Shown here in pieces: positions 51,902 to 60,703 of a DNA stretch of 64,000 nt. Below the pieces are notes generated by a model. That model saw only the letters and a program-made list of their open reading frames with translations. It was not told the DNA's origin and did not search any database. Source of the stretch: JAHECW01 sp964641415. Lineage in GTDB: Bacteria; Acidobacteriota; Thermoanaerobaculia; Thermoanaerobaculales; Sulfomarinibacteraceae. The DNA is taken from positions 1 through 64,000 of the forward strand of contig CAZXMW010000004.1 in the NCBI GenBank assembly GCA_964641415.1. The letters run 5' to 3'. The position numbers and the translations under genes were made by a program. The number at the start of each line of letters is the position of its first letter. Positions within the stretch are counted from its first letter, which is position 1.

Positions 51902-52975
51902 TCACCGCCTCCGCTCGGCGATATTCTGTGCCGTTCGTCGCAACATCGGGTGGATATTCCGGCTGCTTCCGATCCGCTTCAAATCTCGGATATTGAGTCG
52001 ATTCACCAGTCGGATACCGAGGTCGATGGGCGTCTTCGGGTTCGACACCAGCTGCCACACGACCTGGTACTTCCGCATCCATCGGGGGTTCCGGGTGATG
52101 ACCCGGAGAACCTCAGCGTCGACCGTGCGCAGCCCGGCGAACTTCTCGACCTCGGCATCGCTCAGCTTGGGGCTGCCGAGCACCGCCCGGACCACGAGCC
52201 GGTTGCGCGAGTTGACGAGAATGGACCGCTCCTCCCGGCTCCCCTTGAGAGCGCAGAGCACTTTCTCCTTGATGTTCATCTTGACCATACGCGCGAAGGT
52301 CGACTGAACTCCGCCGGCGCTTTCGACCGCCTCGCGGACTCCGGGGTCGTCGGACCGCAGGTAGGGCAGCCGCTCGAGCTCCGGGATGTGAGCGCCGATC
52401 TGCTTGAGCGCGAACAGAGCGTCCTCGATGGTCGGCGCCTCGCCGGTCTCGAGATCGATTTGTGCAGTGATCGCCTTTTCGATGAACTCGGTCTCGAACT
52501 CGTGGACCCGACGCAGCACGGACTCGGACACACGCGAGTTGTTGCGCAGGTCGTCGAGAATCTCGAGGCAACCGAAGATCCGCACCTGGTTCGTGATGAC
52601 GATGTCCTGAACGGTCGGGTTGCCGTTTCGGGCGAGGACGCGGAGGGTTTCGTCGGAGACCTTGGCGTGACGGGCAACCTCGATCCAGATCTCGTTCTCG
52701 CTCCGGAGACGGATCAGCAGGTCGAGCACCATGGGCTCGAGGTCGTATCCCGCCACCCAGGCGACGATGTCGTGGGCCTCGGCCTCCCCGACCGATGCGG
52801 AAGCGATCGTCGCGAGCTCGCTGTCGGGGTCGGTCGACAGCATGACCTGGAGCCGCAGCAGGTCCTCGCGCGAGATCGGGAGCAAACCCTGCGCTGCGAA
52901 CAGCCGGACCTGACGCGGGACCTGGCCCTCGAGAATGCCCTTGAGCAGATCCTCCGTGCTTTCGAACCGGCTCAT
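51902..52975 (-). CDS. HEAT-like repeat protein of unknown function
   Basis: 357 residues of short paired helices with recurring patterns such as LARNGNPTVQDIVITNQ, VLGSPKLSDAEVEKFAG and LVSNPKTPIDLGIRLV. This alpha-solenoid style suggests a scaffold. Its C-terminal 110 residues resemble those of the protein at 53875-54615, ending in AERRR and LERRR respectively. ATG 52975 shares a base with the RodZ-like stop. No membrane segment. Confidence 0.65.
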   Translation of the reverse strand: MSRFESTEDLLKGILEGQVPRQVRLFAAQGLLPISREDLLRLQVMLSTDPDSELATIASASVGEAEAHDIVAWVAGYDLEPMVLDLLIRLRSENEIWIEVARHAKVSDETLRVLARNGNPTVQDIVITNQVRIFGCLEILDDLRNNSRVSESVLRRVHEFETEFIEKAITAQIDLETGEAPTIEDALFALKQIGAHIPELERLPYLRSDDPGVREAVESAGGVQSTFARMVKMNIKEKVLCALKGSREERSILVNSRNRLVVRAVLGSPKLSDAEVEKFAGLRTVDAEVLRVITRNPRWMRKYQVVWQLVSNPKTPIDLGIRLVNRLNIRDLKRIGSSRNIHPMLRRTAQNIAERRR

Positions 52976-53808
52976 CAGCTCTCGAACCCGCCGGCGTCGA
53001 GTGGCGCGAAACCCCGATCGGTAATCTCGGTGTGAATGACCTCGCCCGGTTGCCCGAGGTCGCGATAGGTCCGGCCGTCCACCGTGACCCGAGCCGCTCC
53101 GGCATTGCCGACCGTCAGCTTGACCGGGCCGGTGAGTTCGAGGGCCACACGTTGTCCCCCCGTGAGCAGCCGCTCGCCGGTCATGCCGTCCCGATCCCGG
53201 TACTGAATCCAGCACTCCTGGCCCGGGTCGACCTCGACAACCAGCTGCACGACCGAATCGGTCTCGGTCTCCCGAGGGACGACGACCGGCGACGGCGCCC
53301 GGGTCGGCAGCAGATCCGGTCGGTCGTCTCTGCCGTCGCCCGCGAAGCTCGCCTTCGACCGTCTCGGATCCGGCGCCAGCCCGTCGCCGCCTGCCGACGA
53401 GCCGAGCAAAATCACCGCGGCCGCCACGAGCAGGATCATCACTCCGGTCGCGATGGGGATCCAGAAACGCCAGTGGATCGAGGGGCGAAGGTCATCCGGA
53501 TTGACATCGAGCCGGATCCGGCTGCCGGTGTCTTCGGTGAACCGGTCCCAGGCGACGTCGAAGGACTCGATCAGCGGCGAGGCCTCAACGCCGACGGTTC
53601 GCGCGTACTGAGCGACGAAGCTGCGTGCGAACACCCGTTCCGGGAGGCTCTTGAAATCTCCGGTCTCCAGGGCGCTGAGAATGCGCGGCGAGACCTTGGT
53701 CTCGGCGCTGATGTCCTCGATGACGAGACCGGCGGCCTCCCGGGTCCGGCGGAGCTGCTCGCCGAACTCGGAGGGGCCGATCGGACCGCCATCGCTGCGA
53801 CTCACCAC
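52975..53808 (-). CDS. rodZ: RodZ-like membrane helix-turn-helix protein
   Basis: 277 residues: cytoplasmic HTH (FGEQLRRTREAAGLVIEDISAETKVSPRILSALE), one membrane span (WIPIATGVMILLVAAAVILLG), and a periplasmic DUF4115-like beta domain (QECWIQYRDRDG, LTVGNAGAARVTVDG). RodZ links MreB to the cell wall machinery in rods. Its neighbours here are two related repeat proteins rather than the usual ispG or rimO. Confidence 0.83.
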   Translation of the reverse strand: MVSRSDGGPIGPSEFGEQLRRTREAAGLVIEDISAETKVSPRILSALETGDFKSLPERVFARSFVAQYARTVGVEASPLIESFDVAWDRFTEDTGSRIRLDVNPDDLRPSIHWRFWIPIATGVMILLVAAAVILLGSSAGGDGLAPDPRRSKASFAGDGRDDRPDLLPTRAPSPVVVPRETETDSVVQLVVEVDPGQECWIQYRDRDGMTGERLLTGGQRVALELTGPVKLTVGNAGAARVTVDGRTYRDLGQPGEVIHTEITDRGFAPLDAGGFES

Positions 53809-53874
53809 CGTAAGATCGTATCACTGTTGTCGTCGAATCGGCGGCGTTGACGCAGCCGCGGTGCGGCCGGATCC

Positions 53875-54615
53875 TCAGACGCCGTCGGAGGTTTGGGCCG
53901 AGCGCGTCCGACGCCGACGTTCGAGCAGAGCGGCCGCCGCTGACCGGAGCTGTTCGGGGATGTCGTCGCGTTTCGCGATTCTCCGGTGGTCACGCGGCGT
54001 CAACCCGACCAGAATCGCGAGCGCCAGCGGCAGCGGGCAGCGCGAACTCTGGGCGATCGCGCGGAGCACGGCGTAGCACGAGCCCCACCGGTGATGGCGG
54101 GCGATCACCGCCAGGAAACCATCCGGCAGCTGGCCGGTGTTGACGAGCACGATCAGGTCGTTCTCGACCAGCCTGGGGTTGTCGAGCAGCGCGATGAGGA
54201 TCCTGTCGTCGCTGGCGGCCAAGAGAGCCGGAAACAGCGCGCGGTGAGCGCGTCGAGACATGGCGATCTTCTCTCCCAGGGTCATCGACGGCACCTGCAG
54301 CAGCAACCTCCGCTCGGCCTGCCGCCGCACCAGGGGTGGGGTTCGCGGCGACTGGGCCACGGCGAGCAACGAGGTCCAGGACAGCGACCCGAGCAGGTTC
54401 ATGGCCTGGGCGTTGCTCAGCCCGGGAAACGCCGCCAGGGTCTCCCGCACCGCCTGCTTGGACAGACGGTTCCGGTCGCCGGCGATGAGCTCCGCGATCT
54501 GCGGCGTGCAGAACGGACTTCGCAGCACCTCCAGGGTTTGGAAGTCGTCGAGACCACCGTGTTGAACCATGGCCAGCAGGCGCCGCGGGGAAAGATCCGA
54601 AATCCGGGTCGTCAC
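53875..54615 (-). CDS. HEAT-like repeat protein, paralogue of the 51.9-kb protein
   Basis: 246 residues of helical repeats (LRSPFCTPQIAELIAG, LLDNPRLVENDLIVLV, AQSSRCPLPLALAILVGLTP, RRIAKRDDIPEQLRSAA). Alignment by eye with the 357-residue neighbour shows the same order (...NPRL / SPKL..., ...P.DLGIRLV / PLALAILV...), so they share ancestry. The likely GTG start at 54615 has a weak ribosome binding site. Function unknown. Confidence 0.6.
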   Translation of the reverse strand: MTTRISDLSPRRLLAMVQHGGLDDFQTLEVLRSPFCTPQIAELIAGDRNRLSKQAVRETLAAFPGLSNAQAMNLLGSLSWTSLLAVAQSPRTPPLVRRQAERRLLLQVPSMTLGEKIAMSRRAHRALFPALLAASDDRILIALLDNPRLVENDLIVLVNTGQLPDGFLAVIARHHRWGSCYAVLRAIAQSSRCPLPLALAILVGLTPRDHRRIAKRDDIPEQLRSAAAALLERRRRTRSAQTSDGV

Positions 54616-54619
54616 CTAC

Positions 54620-55663
54620 TCATGGTAGGTCGGAGGGGCTGGTCGGCCGGGTGGCAAGGTCAGCTTCAACAGAGGTTTGACATGGATCGAGAGTGCCGAG
54701 CATGGCACGCACCTGCTGTCGCAGCCGAATCACTTCGAGGCCGGCGATCTCGGCCTCGGACGCCGGAAGACGCTTGACGGCATGCTTGCGGAACGCGAGC
54801 CGGGTCAGCAATCGGGCCAGCACGGTCCGTTCCCGGCGCGACGGCCACCATTTTGAACGGATCCGTCGTCGATAGAACGGGACGACCTCCGCCACCCAGG
54901 GCGGAACCAGCTTGAGCTCGACCTCCTCGGCGAGCTCGTCGCCCAGGATCTTCTGCTCGCAGCGCAGGAAGGCGGCAAGAGCGGCGACGTAGAAAGCGTA
55001 GAGGGCCGGCACGATCAGCAACCATACCGCCAACGGCGACCCTCCTGCCGGGCTCCCGAAGTGAAGAAGCATCAGGTTCCACCCGCCGTGCACCGCCACC
55101 GCGCCGGCGAGGCCGGTCAGCAGCCAGGCCGCGCGCTGCCCTCCACGACCGGCAAGGTACGCGAAACCGATGCACCCGCCGAGCGCGGCTGACGACACGG
55201 CGTGGATGCCCGCCGCGAGGGCGGTTCGGGTCAGAACCACGAACAGGGTGCCGTCGAGCGTCGACTGGTGCGCGCCCATCACCGTGTAGACCATGTTTTC
55301 GGTCGCCGCAAAGCCGAGTCCCGCCGCGGTTCCGTAGACCACACCGTCGGTCGGGTTGTCGAACTCCCGCGACAGCGCGATCACCAGCCCGATGCCGATC
55401 GCCTTGGTCGACTCTTCGACCAGCGGACCGAGCCCCCCGACCAGGCCGATCGCGCCGACACCGAGACCGATTCCGAGACCCGAACAGCACACCACCGAGA
55501 TCACCGGCGCCGCCAGCGCGCCCCACCCGAAAACCCACGCCACCAGGTGGAGCGGCTCCCGATCGTAGCGGTCGAACCACCAGACAGCGGCGACCACCGC
55601 GGTCAACAGACCGGTCGACACCGCGAGGGCGAAGAACAGTGCCGCGATGTCCCAGGAGGTCAC
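54620..55663 (-). CDS. PrsW-family intramembrane metalloprotease
   Basis: 347 residues, about eight membrane spans. The protease motifs are GPLVEESTKA (Glu-Glu-x-x-x), GFAATENMVY (Glu-Asn) and the His in AAGIHAVSSAALGG. B. subtilis PrsW cleaves an anti-sigma factor; the substrate here is unknown. A hydrophilic C-terminal tail of about 100 residues is extra. Overlaps ribF by GTGA. Confidence 0.85.
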   Translation of the reverse strand: MTSWDIAALFFALAVSTGLLTAVVAAVWWFDRYDREPLHLVAWVFGWGALAAPVISVVCCSGLGIGLGVGAIGLVGGLGPLVEESTKAIGIGLVIALSREFDNPTDGVVYGTAAGLGFAATENMVYTVMGAHQSTLDGTLFVVLTRTALAAGIHAVSSAALGGCIGFAYLAGRGGQRAAWLLTGLAGAVAVHGGWNLMLLHFGSPAGGSPLAVWLLIVPALYAFYVAALAAFLRCEQKILGDELAEEVELKLVPPWVAEVVPFYRRRIRSKWWPSRRERTVLARLLTRLAFRKHAVKRLPASEAEIAGLEVIRLRQQVRAMLGTLDPCQTSVEADLATRPTSPSDLP

Positions 55664-56625
55664 GGCGTGATGAACTCCTGCCGATCCACCGGGTGGGCCA
55701 GAAAGTGAAGCCGGGCGGCCTCGACGTCGTGCTGGATCTGGGCCATCAGCTGGACCGTCGAGGGGAAGGTCCGCTCGTCGCGCACCCGCTTGAGGAAGAA
55801 CAGCCGCACCCGTTCGCCGTAGACATCGGCCGAGAAGTCGAGCAGATGGGTCTCGACGGTGAGTATCGAGTTCTCGTACACCGTCGGCCGGGTTCCGATA
55901 TTGGTCACCGAGGCGAAGGTGCGGCCGAAGGACGGCAGGTGCGCTGCCGTGATGTACACCCCGGAGGACGGCACAAGCTCATTTTCGACCTCGATGTTGA
56001 GGGTCGGAAAGCCGAGCCTGCGACCGAGCCTCTTGCCCTCGAGCACCGATCCGTCGATGAAGACGTGCCGGCCGAGCATCTCTCCTGCCTCCTCGATCCG
56101 GCCGTCGCCGATCGCCTCGCGCACCCGGGTCGACGACACGACGCCGCCGACGGCCTCGACGATGGGCGCCGCCGCCGCCTTGAAACCGAACTCGTGCCCC
56201 ATTTGCTCGAGCAGCGCCACGTCGCCGCCGCGGTCGGCCCCGAACCGAAAGTTCGCGCCGATGTAGACCTCTTGGATCGCGAGCCTGCCGACCAGCACCT
56301 CGGTCACGAAGTCCTCGGCCGACATCCGCGCCAGACGGTGAGTGAACGGCAGCACCAGGGCGACCCCGATCCCGGTCCGCGCGATGAGCTCCAACCTCTG
56401 TTCGAGCGTCGACAGCAGCTTGGGAGCGTTGCGGGGCCGAAGCAGCTTCAACGGATGAGGGTCGAGGGTCATGGCCGCCGCGGTCGTGCCTCTGCCGCGG
56501 CCGAGCTCGGCGACGTAGCGGAGGATTGCCTGGTGACCGAGGTGGACGCCGTCGAAATTGCCGATGCTCAGAACGACACCGCGCGGCGGGTCGTCGGCGC
56601 CGATGGGATCACGAAAAACCCTCAT
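55660..56625 (-). CDS. ribF: Bifunctional riboflavin kinase/FMN adenylyltransferase
   Basis: Makes FMN and FAD from riboflavin. 321 residues: the N-terminal FAD synthetase (SIGNFDGVHLGHQAIL, SSTRVREAI) and the C-terminal flavokinase (GRRLGFPTLNIEV, ASVTNIGTRPTV). ATG 56625 overlaps the rimO stop (ATGA). Confidence 0.95.
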   Translation of the reverse strand: MRVFRDPIGADDPPRGVVLSIGNFDGVHLGHQAILRYVAELGRGRGTTAAAMTLDPHPLKLLRPRNAPKLLSTLEQRLELIARTGIGVALVLPFTHRLARMSAEDFVTEVLVGRLAIQEVYIGANFRFGADRGGDVALLEQMGHEFGFKAAAAPIVEAVGGVVSSTRVREAIGDGRIEEAGEMLGRHVFIDGSVLEGKRLGRRLGFPTLNIEVENELVPSSGVYITAAHLPSFGRTFASVTNIGTRPTVYENSILTVETHLLDFSADVYGERVRLFFLKRVRDERTFPSTVQLMAQIQHDVEAARLHFLAHPVDRQEFITP

Positions 56626-58037
56626 CCGACCACCGGCAGGAAACCGGCGCTGTCGGCCGGCGGCTGCACCACTCGAACCACCCGACCGACCAGGTCGTAG
56701 GGATGGGCCTCGGTGATCTCCGCCTCGACCATCGCACCCGGCCCGGCGACCCCGTCGTTGATGATCAGGCGGCCGTCGATCTCGGGCGCCTGGCGGCGCA
56801 ACCGACCCTCGGTGAGAAGCTCCATCTCGGCCAGCGGACCGACCACCATGGCGGGCAGCACGCGGCCGACCAGACCCCGGTTGACCACCATCGACACCGC
56901 CTGCTGGGCTTCCAACACCCTGCCCCTCCGTTCCGCTTTGACCTCGTCTGGGATCGGGTCACCGAGATCGGCGCCGGGGTTCTCCTCCTGCCACGAATAG
57001 GTGAACACGCCGACGTGGTCGAATCGCATGCTCTCGACGAACGCGACGAGCTCGTCGACCTCGGCCTCGCTCTCGCCCGGAAACCCGACGATGAAGGTGG
57101 TGCGAACCGCGAGATCCGGCACTGCCGACCGGGCCCGCTCCACCAACCGCGCCGAACTGACGGCGTCGCCGCCACGTCGCATCGCCTTGAGCACCTGCCG
57201 GCTCGCGTGCTGGAGCGGGATGTCAAGGTAGGGAACGAAGCGATCGTTGTCGGCCATGAGATCGAACAGCCCGTGGTCGAGGGTTGCAGGATAGGCGTAG
57301 AGAAACCGGATCCACGGTATCTCGGTCTCGTCGAGCAGGGTCCGGATCAGGGTTCGCAGTCCGCGGTCGACTCCGAGATCCTCCCCGTAGCGGGTGGTGT
57401 CCTGGGCGATGAGAACCAGCTCCCGGACCCCGGCCCGGTCGAGCCGTCTCGCTTCCGCGACCAGATCACCCATGGCGCGCGACCGAAAGTCGCCGCGCAT
57501 GGCGGGAATGTGACAGAACGAACACGGGTTGCCGCAGCCCTCGGCAACCTTGAGATAGGCGTACCCCCGGGTCGACAGCAGGCGAGGGCTCTCGTGGTCG
57601 TACAGCCGCACCGCGCCCCGCTGATCGGGGATGTGGCTGTCGTTCTCGCCGCGGACCGCCGACGTGATGTGCTCGAGCTCGTCGAGGCCGACGAAGGTGT
57701 CGATCTCGGGGATCTCCCGTTTGAGCTCATCGGCATATGCCTGAGCCATGCACCCCGCCACGACGAGCCGGCGGACCTTCCCCTCCTGCTTGCCCTGAAC
57801 CACCTCGAGAATCGAGTCGATGGACTCGGCTTTGGCATCGGTGATGAAGCCGCAGGTATTGACGATCACCACATCGGCGCGGGTCGGGTCGGAGGTGATG
57901 CGAACGCCGTCGGTCCGCAGCCGACCGAGCATGATCTCGCCGTCGACCAGGTTCTTAGCACAGCCGAGACTGATCATGCCGACGGTGACGTCGGTCGCGA
58001 ATCGTCCGGGCTCGTTTCGATCTCGGGCGCCGCTCAT
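56622..58037 (-). CDS. rimO: Ribosomal protein S12 methylthiotransferase
   Basis: Radical-SAM enzyme that methylthiolates an Asp of ribosomal protein S12. 471 residues: GMISLGCAKNLVDGE, VNTCGFITDAKAES, VAGCMAQAY, the radical-SAM GCGNPCSFCHIPAMRG and a C-terminal TRAM domain. ATG 58037 follows GGAGGATTG; a TTG 3 bases upstream is the longer reading. Confidence 0.94.
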   Translation of the reverse strand: MSGARDRNEPGRFATDVTVGMISLGCAKNLVDGEIMLGRLRTDGVRITSDPTRADVVIVNTCGFITDAKAESIDSILEVVQGKQEGKVRRLVVAGCMAQAYADELKREIPEIDTFVGLDELEHITSAVRGENDSHIPDQRGAVRLYDHESPRLLSTRGYAYLKVAEGCGNPCSFCHIPAMRGDFRSRAMGDLVAEARRLDRAGVRELVLIAQDTTRYGEDLGVDRGLRTLIRTLLDETEIPWIRFLYAYPATLDHGLFDLMADNDRFVPYLDIPLQHASRQVLKAMRRGGDAVSSARLVERARSAVPDLAVRTTFIVGFPGESEAEVDELVAFVESMRFDHVGVFTYSWQEENPGADLGDPIPDEVKAERRGRVLEAQQAVSMVVNRGLVGRVLPAMVVGPLAEMELLTEGRLRRQAPEIDGRLIINDGVAGPGAMVEAEITEAHPYDLVGRVVRVVQPPADSAGFLPVVG

Positions 58038-58158
58038 CAATCCTCCAGGGCGCAGATTCTACCACTCGGGATCGGGTCCGGCCGACGAGAGCGGGATGCA
58101 GGCGCCGGGATCGTGCGGCGCACCGAACGCGCCGCGCGATCCCGGAGGAACGACCGCG

Positions 58159-59271
58159 TCAGAGGTGCTCGAGGACCGCTTCGGCAGCTCTCCGGGAGGC
58201 GCCCGGTCGGCCGAGACGTTGACGAATCGTCGCCAAGGCCTCGCGCTGCCTCGCGCCACCCTCCGCGACGAGCTCCCGGGTCAACTCCGCCAGCCGATCC
58301 GGGCGCCAGTCGCGCTGGATGAGTTCGGGCGCCGCGCGCCTGCCGGCGATCAGGTTGGCCAGCGCGACGTGATCGACCCGCACCAGGAGCTTGGCGATGG
58401 CGTACGAAAGCCGGTGCAGGCGGTAGCCGACAACCATCGGCACGTCAAGCAGGGCACACTCCAGGGTCGCCGTTCCGGACGCGGTCCACGCGACGCCCGC
58501 ACCGGCGAGATCGGATCGTCGCCCGTCGCCGGCCAGACGGCGCAGCCGAGGATCACGGCTCTCGGCCGCGAGCACCTCGTCGATTGCCTCCCCCACCCCG
58601 GGCGCTTCGATCAGCACCGCCTCGGCGATGGTTCCGGGATCCAGAGCGCGCAGCGCCCGGAGCATGGTCGGCAGCAGATGGCGCACCTCCATGATCCGGG
58701 ATCCGGGCAGCAGGGCGATCCGCCCCGGCGCCGGCCGGCAGTCATGGTCGAGCAGTCCTTCCCGAGCGATGTCGTCAACCAGAGGATGGCCGACGTAGCG
58801 CGCCGGCACCCCGTGTTCGGCGTAGAAATCGGTCTCGAAGGGCAACAGGCACAGCACTTCGAGCGCCAGCTCGCGAACCAGGCGCACCCGGCCGCCGCGC
58901 CACGCCCACAGCTGAGGAGACACGTAGAGAACGACGGGGATGCCCAATCGTCGAAGACGAGCCGCCAATCGCAGGTTGAAATCGGGCGAATCCACCAACA
59001 CGGCCAGCGCAGGTCGCCGCTTCTTTGCCGCATCGACCAGGCGGTTCATGATCCGTCGGATCCGGGGCAACTCCCTCAGGACCTCCATCAGTCCCATGTG
59101 GGCGAGCTCGTCGGTGGCTGCGACGCGATCGAAGCCGACGGCGGCCAGCCGCTCACCGCCGACGCCGAATGCCGTCAACCCGGGCCGTAGACGACGAAGC
59201 TCGGCCAGCAGGTTGCCGGCGTGGATGTCGCCGGACACCTCGCCGGCAACGATCAGCAGGTCGATGGTCAC
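58159..59271 (-). CDS. lpxB: Lipid-A-disaccharide synthase
   Basis: Joins UDP-diacylglucosamine and lipid X. 370 residues with IVAGEVSGDIHAGNLL, LVDSPDFNLRLA, YVSPQLWAWRGGRVRLV and YVGHPLVDD, all diagnostic. The GTG start overlaps the VanZ-like stop. It supplies substrate for the Lpt machinery encoded elsewhere in the window. Confidence 0.95.
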   Translation of the reverse strand: MTIDLLIVAGEVSGDIHAGNLLAELRRLRPGLTAFGVGGERLAAVGFDRVAATDELAHMGLMEVLRELPRIRRIMNRLVDAAKKRRPALAVLVDSPDFNLRLAARLRRLGIPVVLYVSPQLWAWRGGRVRLVRELALEVLCLLPFETDFYAEHGVPARYVGHPLVDDIAREGLLDHDCRPAPGRIALLPGSRIMEVRHLLPTMLRALRALDPGTIAEAVLIEAPGVGEAIDEVLAAESRDPRLRRLAGDGRRSDLAGAGVAWTASGTATLECALLDVPMVVGYRLHRLSYAIAKLLVRVDHVALANLIAGRRAAPELIQRDWRPDRLAELTRELVAEGGARQREALATIRQRLGRPGASRRAAEAVLEHL

Positions 59272-59645
59272 GGTCTCACCCGGCGCGACAGCACCAACCC
59301 GGTCGCGACACAGCCGACGACCGCCACGGCGCCCGCGGCGTCGGCGAGGACATCGGCGAGCTCCGCCGAGCGCCCCGGACCGAGCATCTGCAGCCCCTCG
59401 GTGAGCAGGCCGAGAGCCACCGCGCCGCCGATGGCGATCGCAACCCGCCCGGGAACGGGCCGGTCTCCGGAACCCGCAGCCCAGAACAGCAGCCCCGCCT
59501 GGACGCCGTAGGCGACGGCGTGCGCGAACCAGTCAGGAATTGTCAGCAGCGCCAATGCCGGGCCCGAGGGCAGCACCGCGGCAACGACCAGAAAAATCGC
59601 GTACGCCGAGTTGATTGCCCACCGTAGATGGGATTGTCCGATCAT
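59268..59645 (-). CDS. VanZ-like membrane protein
   Basis: 125 residues with four spans (SAYAIFLVVAAVLP, WFAHAVAYGVQAGLLFWAA, VAIAIGGAVALGLLTEGLQ, ADAAGAVAVVGCVATGLVL). The segment GLLTEGLQMLGPGRSAELADVLADAAG fits VanZ-type proteins. Starts at ATG 59645 (MIGQSHLRW). Role unknown. Confidence 0.7.
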   Translation of the reverse strand: MIGQSHLRWAINSAYAIFLVVAAVLPSGPALALLTIPDWFAHAVAYGVQAGLLFWAAGSGDRPVPGRVAIAIGGAVALGLLTEGLQMLGPGRSAELADVLADAAGAVAVVGCVATGLVLSRRVRP

Positions 59646-59718
59646 CGGCGGCCACAGACTGGAGGGCGGCAGGCCGCTGTCAGCCGAACCCCCGCCGCTC
59701 GGGACGGGCGGCTCGAGG

Positions 59719-59886
59719 TCACGGGAAGGGGTACATGAGCCATCCGAAGAGGATGGCGCCAACCACCATGATGAAAAAGGTCTTGGCGAACAGCCGCCGT
59801 CGACCGGCCGCATCGCTGCGCCACACGAACGCGAAGAACACCCCGATCAGCAGAGCGTGCCAGACGAGAAGCAGAAAATGGTCCAT
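59719..59886 (-). CDS. 55-residue membrane protein
   Basis: Starts MDHFLLLVWHALLIG at ATG 59886, one base after the stop of the next upstream gene, and ends FGWLMYPFP. Two membrane spans (LVWHALLIGVFFAFVW and FFIMVVGAILFGWLM) flank a basic loop (AAGRRRLFAK). The tight spacing to the TM2-like gene and the clean membrane pattern support a real gene. Function unknown. Confidence 0.6.
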   Translation of the reverse strand: MDHFLLLVWHALLIGVFFAFVWRSDAAGRRRLFAKTFFIMVVGAILFGWLMYPFP

Positions 59887-59887
59887 C

Positions 59888-60361
59888 TCAGTCTTTGTCG
59901 CCGCGCGCGATGTCGTGGACGTCGAGCACCACCAGCAGATTCATCAGACCGCCGGTGTACAGGAAGGTCTTCCCGTAGAAGAAACCCGCCGCCACCGGGT
60001 CGCCCCCCCCTTGAAGGCCGTACGGAAACCCGGCGCTGAACACGCCGTCGAGCCCGTTGACCCAGAGCAGACGTCCGAGGTACAGAATGCCGTTTCCGAG
60101 GGCCCCGAAGGCGAAAAGCCACGACAGAGGGCTGCGTTGCTGCGGCACCGCGAGCTCGCCGTCGAGCAGCACTCCGGTGGTGAACGAGGCGACGACCAGC
60201 GCCGCGAAGACGACCGCTCGAACGCGCTTTCCGAGCAGCCAGTGACCGAGACCCGGCACCAGCCAGGCAACTCCGAGAAGCAGCTTTGAAACCGCTCGCC
60301 CTTGGTTCGGGCTCGACGTCTTCGAGCCCGGAGATGTGCCGACGTCGGCGTGATCCGTCAC
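59888..60361 (-). CDS. Hypothetical membrane protein, TM2/DUF6677-like
   Basis: 157 residues with VAWLVPGLGHWLLGKRVRAVVFAAL, a TM2-like proline/glycine hairpin, then spans around SWLFAFGALGNGILYLG and FFYGKTFLYTGGLMNLLVVLDVHDIA. It resembles the DUF6677 type I associate with Acidobacteriota; this family call is from memory and uncertain. It forms a pair with the 55-residue protein. Confidence 0.6.
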   Translation of the reverse strand: MTDHADVGTSPGSKTSSPNQGRAVSKLLLGVAWLVPGLGHWLLGKRVRAVVFAALVVASFTTGVLLDGELAVPQQRSPLSWLFAFGALGNGILYLGRLLWVNGLDGVFSAGFPYGLQGGGDPVAAGFFYGKTFLYTGGLMNLLVVLDVHDIARGDKD

Positions 60362-60377
60362 GGTCGCTCAGCCCGCG

Positions 60378-60662
60378 TCACTGGTGCAGCAGCTCTTCAC
60401 GCAGGTGCTTGCCCGGCTTGAAGTAGGGGATCTTCTTCGGCGGAACGTGGACCTTTTCGCCGGTCTTCGGGTTGCGTCCGGTCCGCTCGTCGCGCTGCCG
60501 GATCCGAAACGAGCCGAACCCCCTCAACTCGACCTTTTCGTCCCGGTGCAGGGCAGTCACGATGCTGTCGAGCACCACCTGGACGACCTGGTCTGCCTGT
60601 TTTCGCGCGACGTCCGCGCTGCCAGCGACATTTTCCACGAGATCCGCCTTGGTCATCGTCAT
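60378..60662 (-). CDS. HU/IHF-family DNA-binding protein
   Basis: 94 residues: MTKADLVENVAG, LRGFGSFRIRQRDERTGRNPKTGE with the DNA-bending arm, then VPPKKIPYFKPGKHLRE. The RNPKTGE arm is typical of HU/IHF. GGGGGA precedes ATG 60662. Position directly after rpsA is the classic location of ihfB, so an IHF-beta-like role is likely. Confidence 0.9.
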   Translation of the reverse strand: MTMTKADLVENVAGSADVARKQADQVVQVVLDSIVTALHRDEKVELRGFGSFRIRQRDERTGRNPKTGEKVHVPPKKIPYFKPGKHLREELLHQ

Positions 60663-60703
60663 CTTCGAGTTCCCCCGTCGTCGTCGGCCGGGCCTCCGGC
60701 CTG

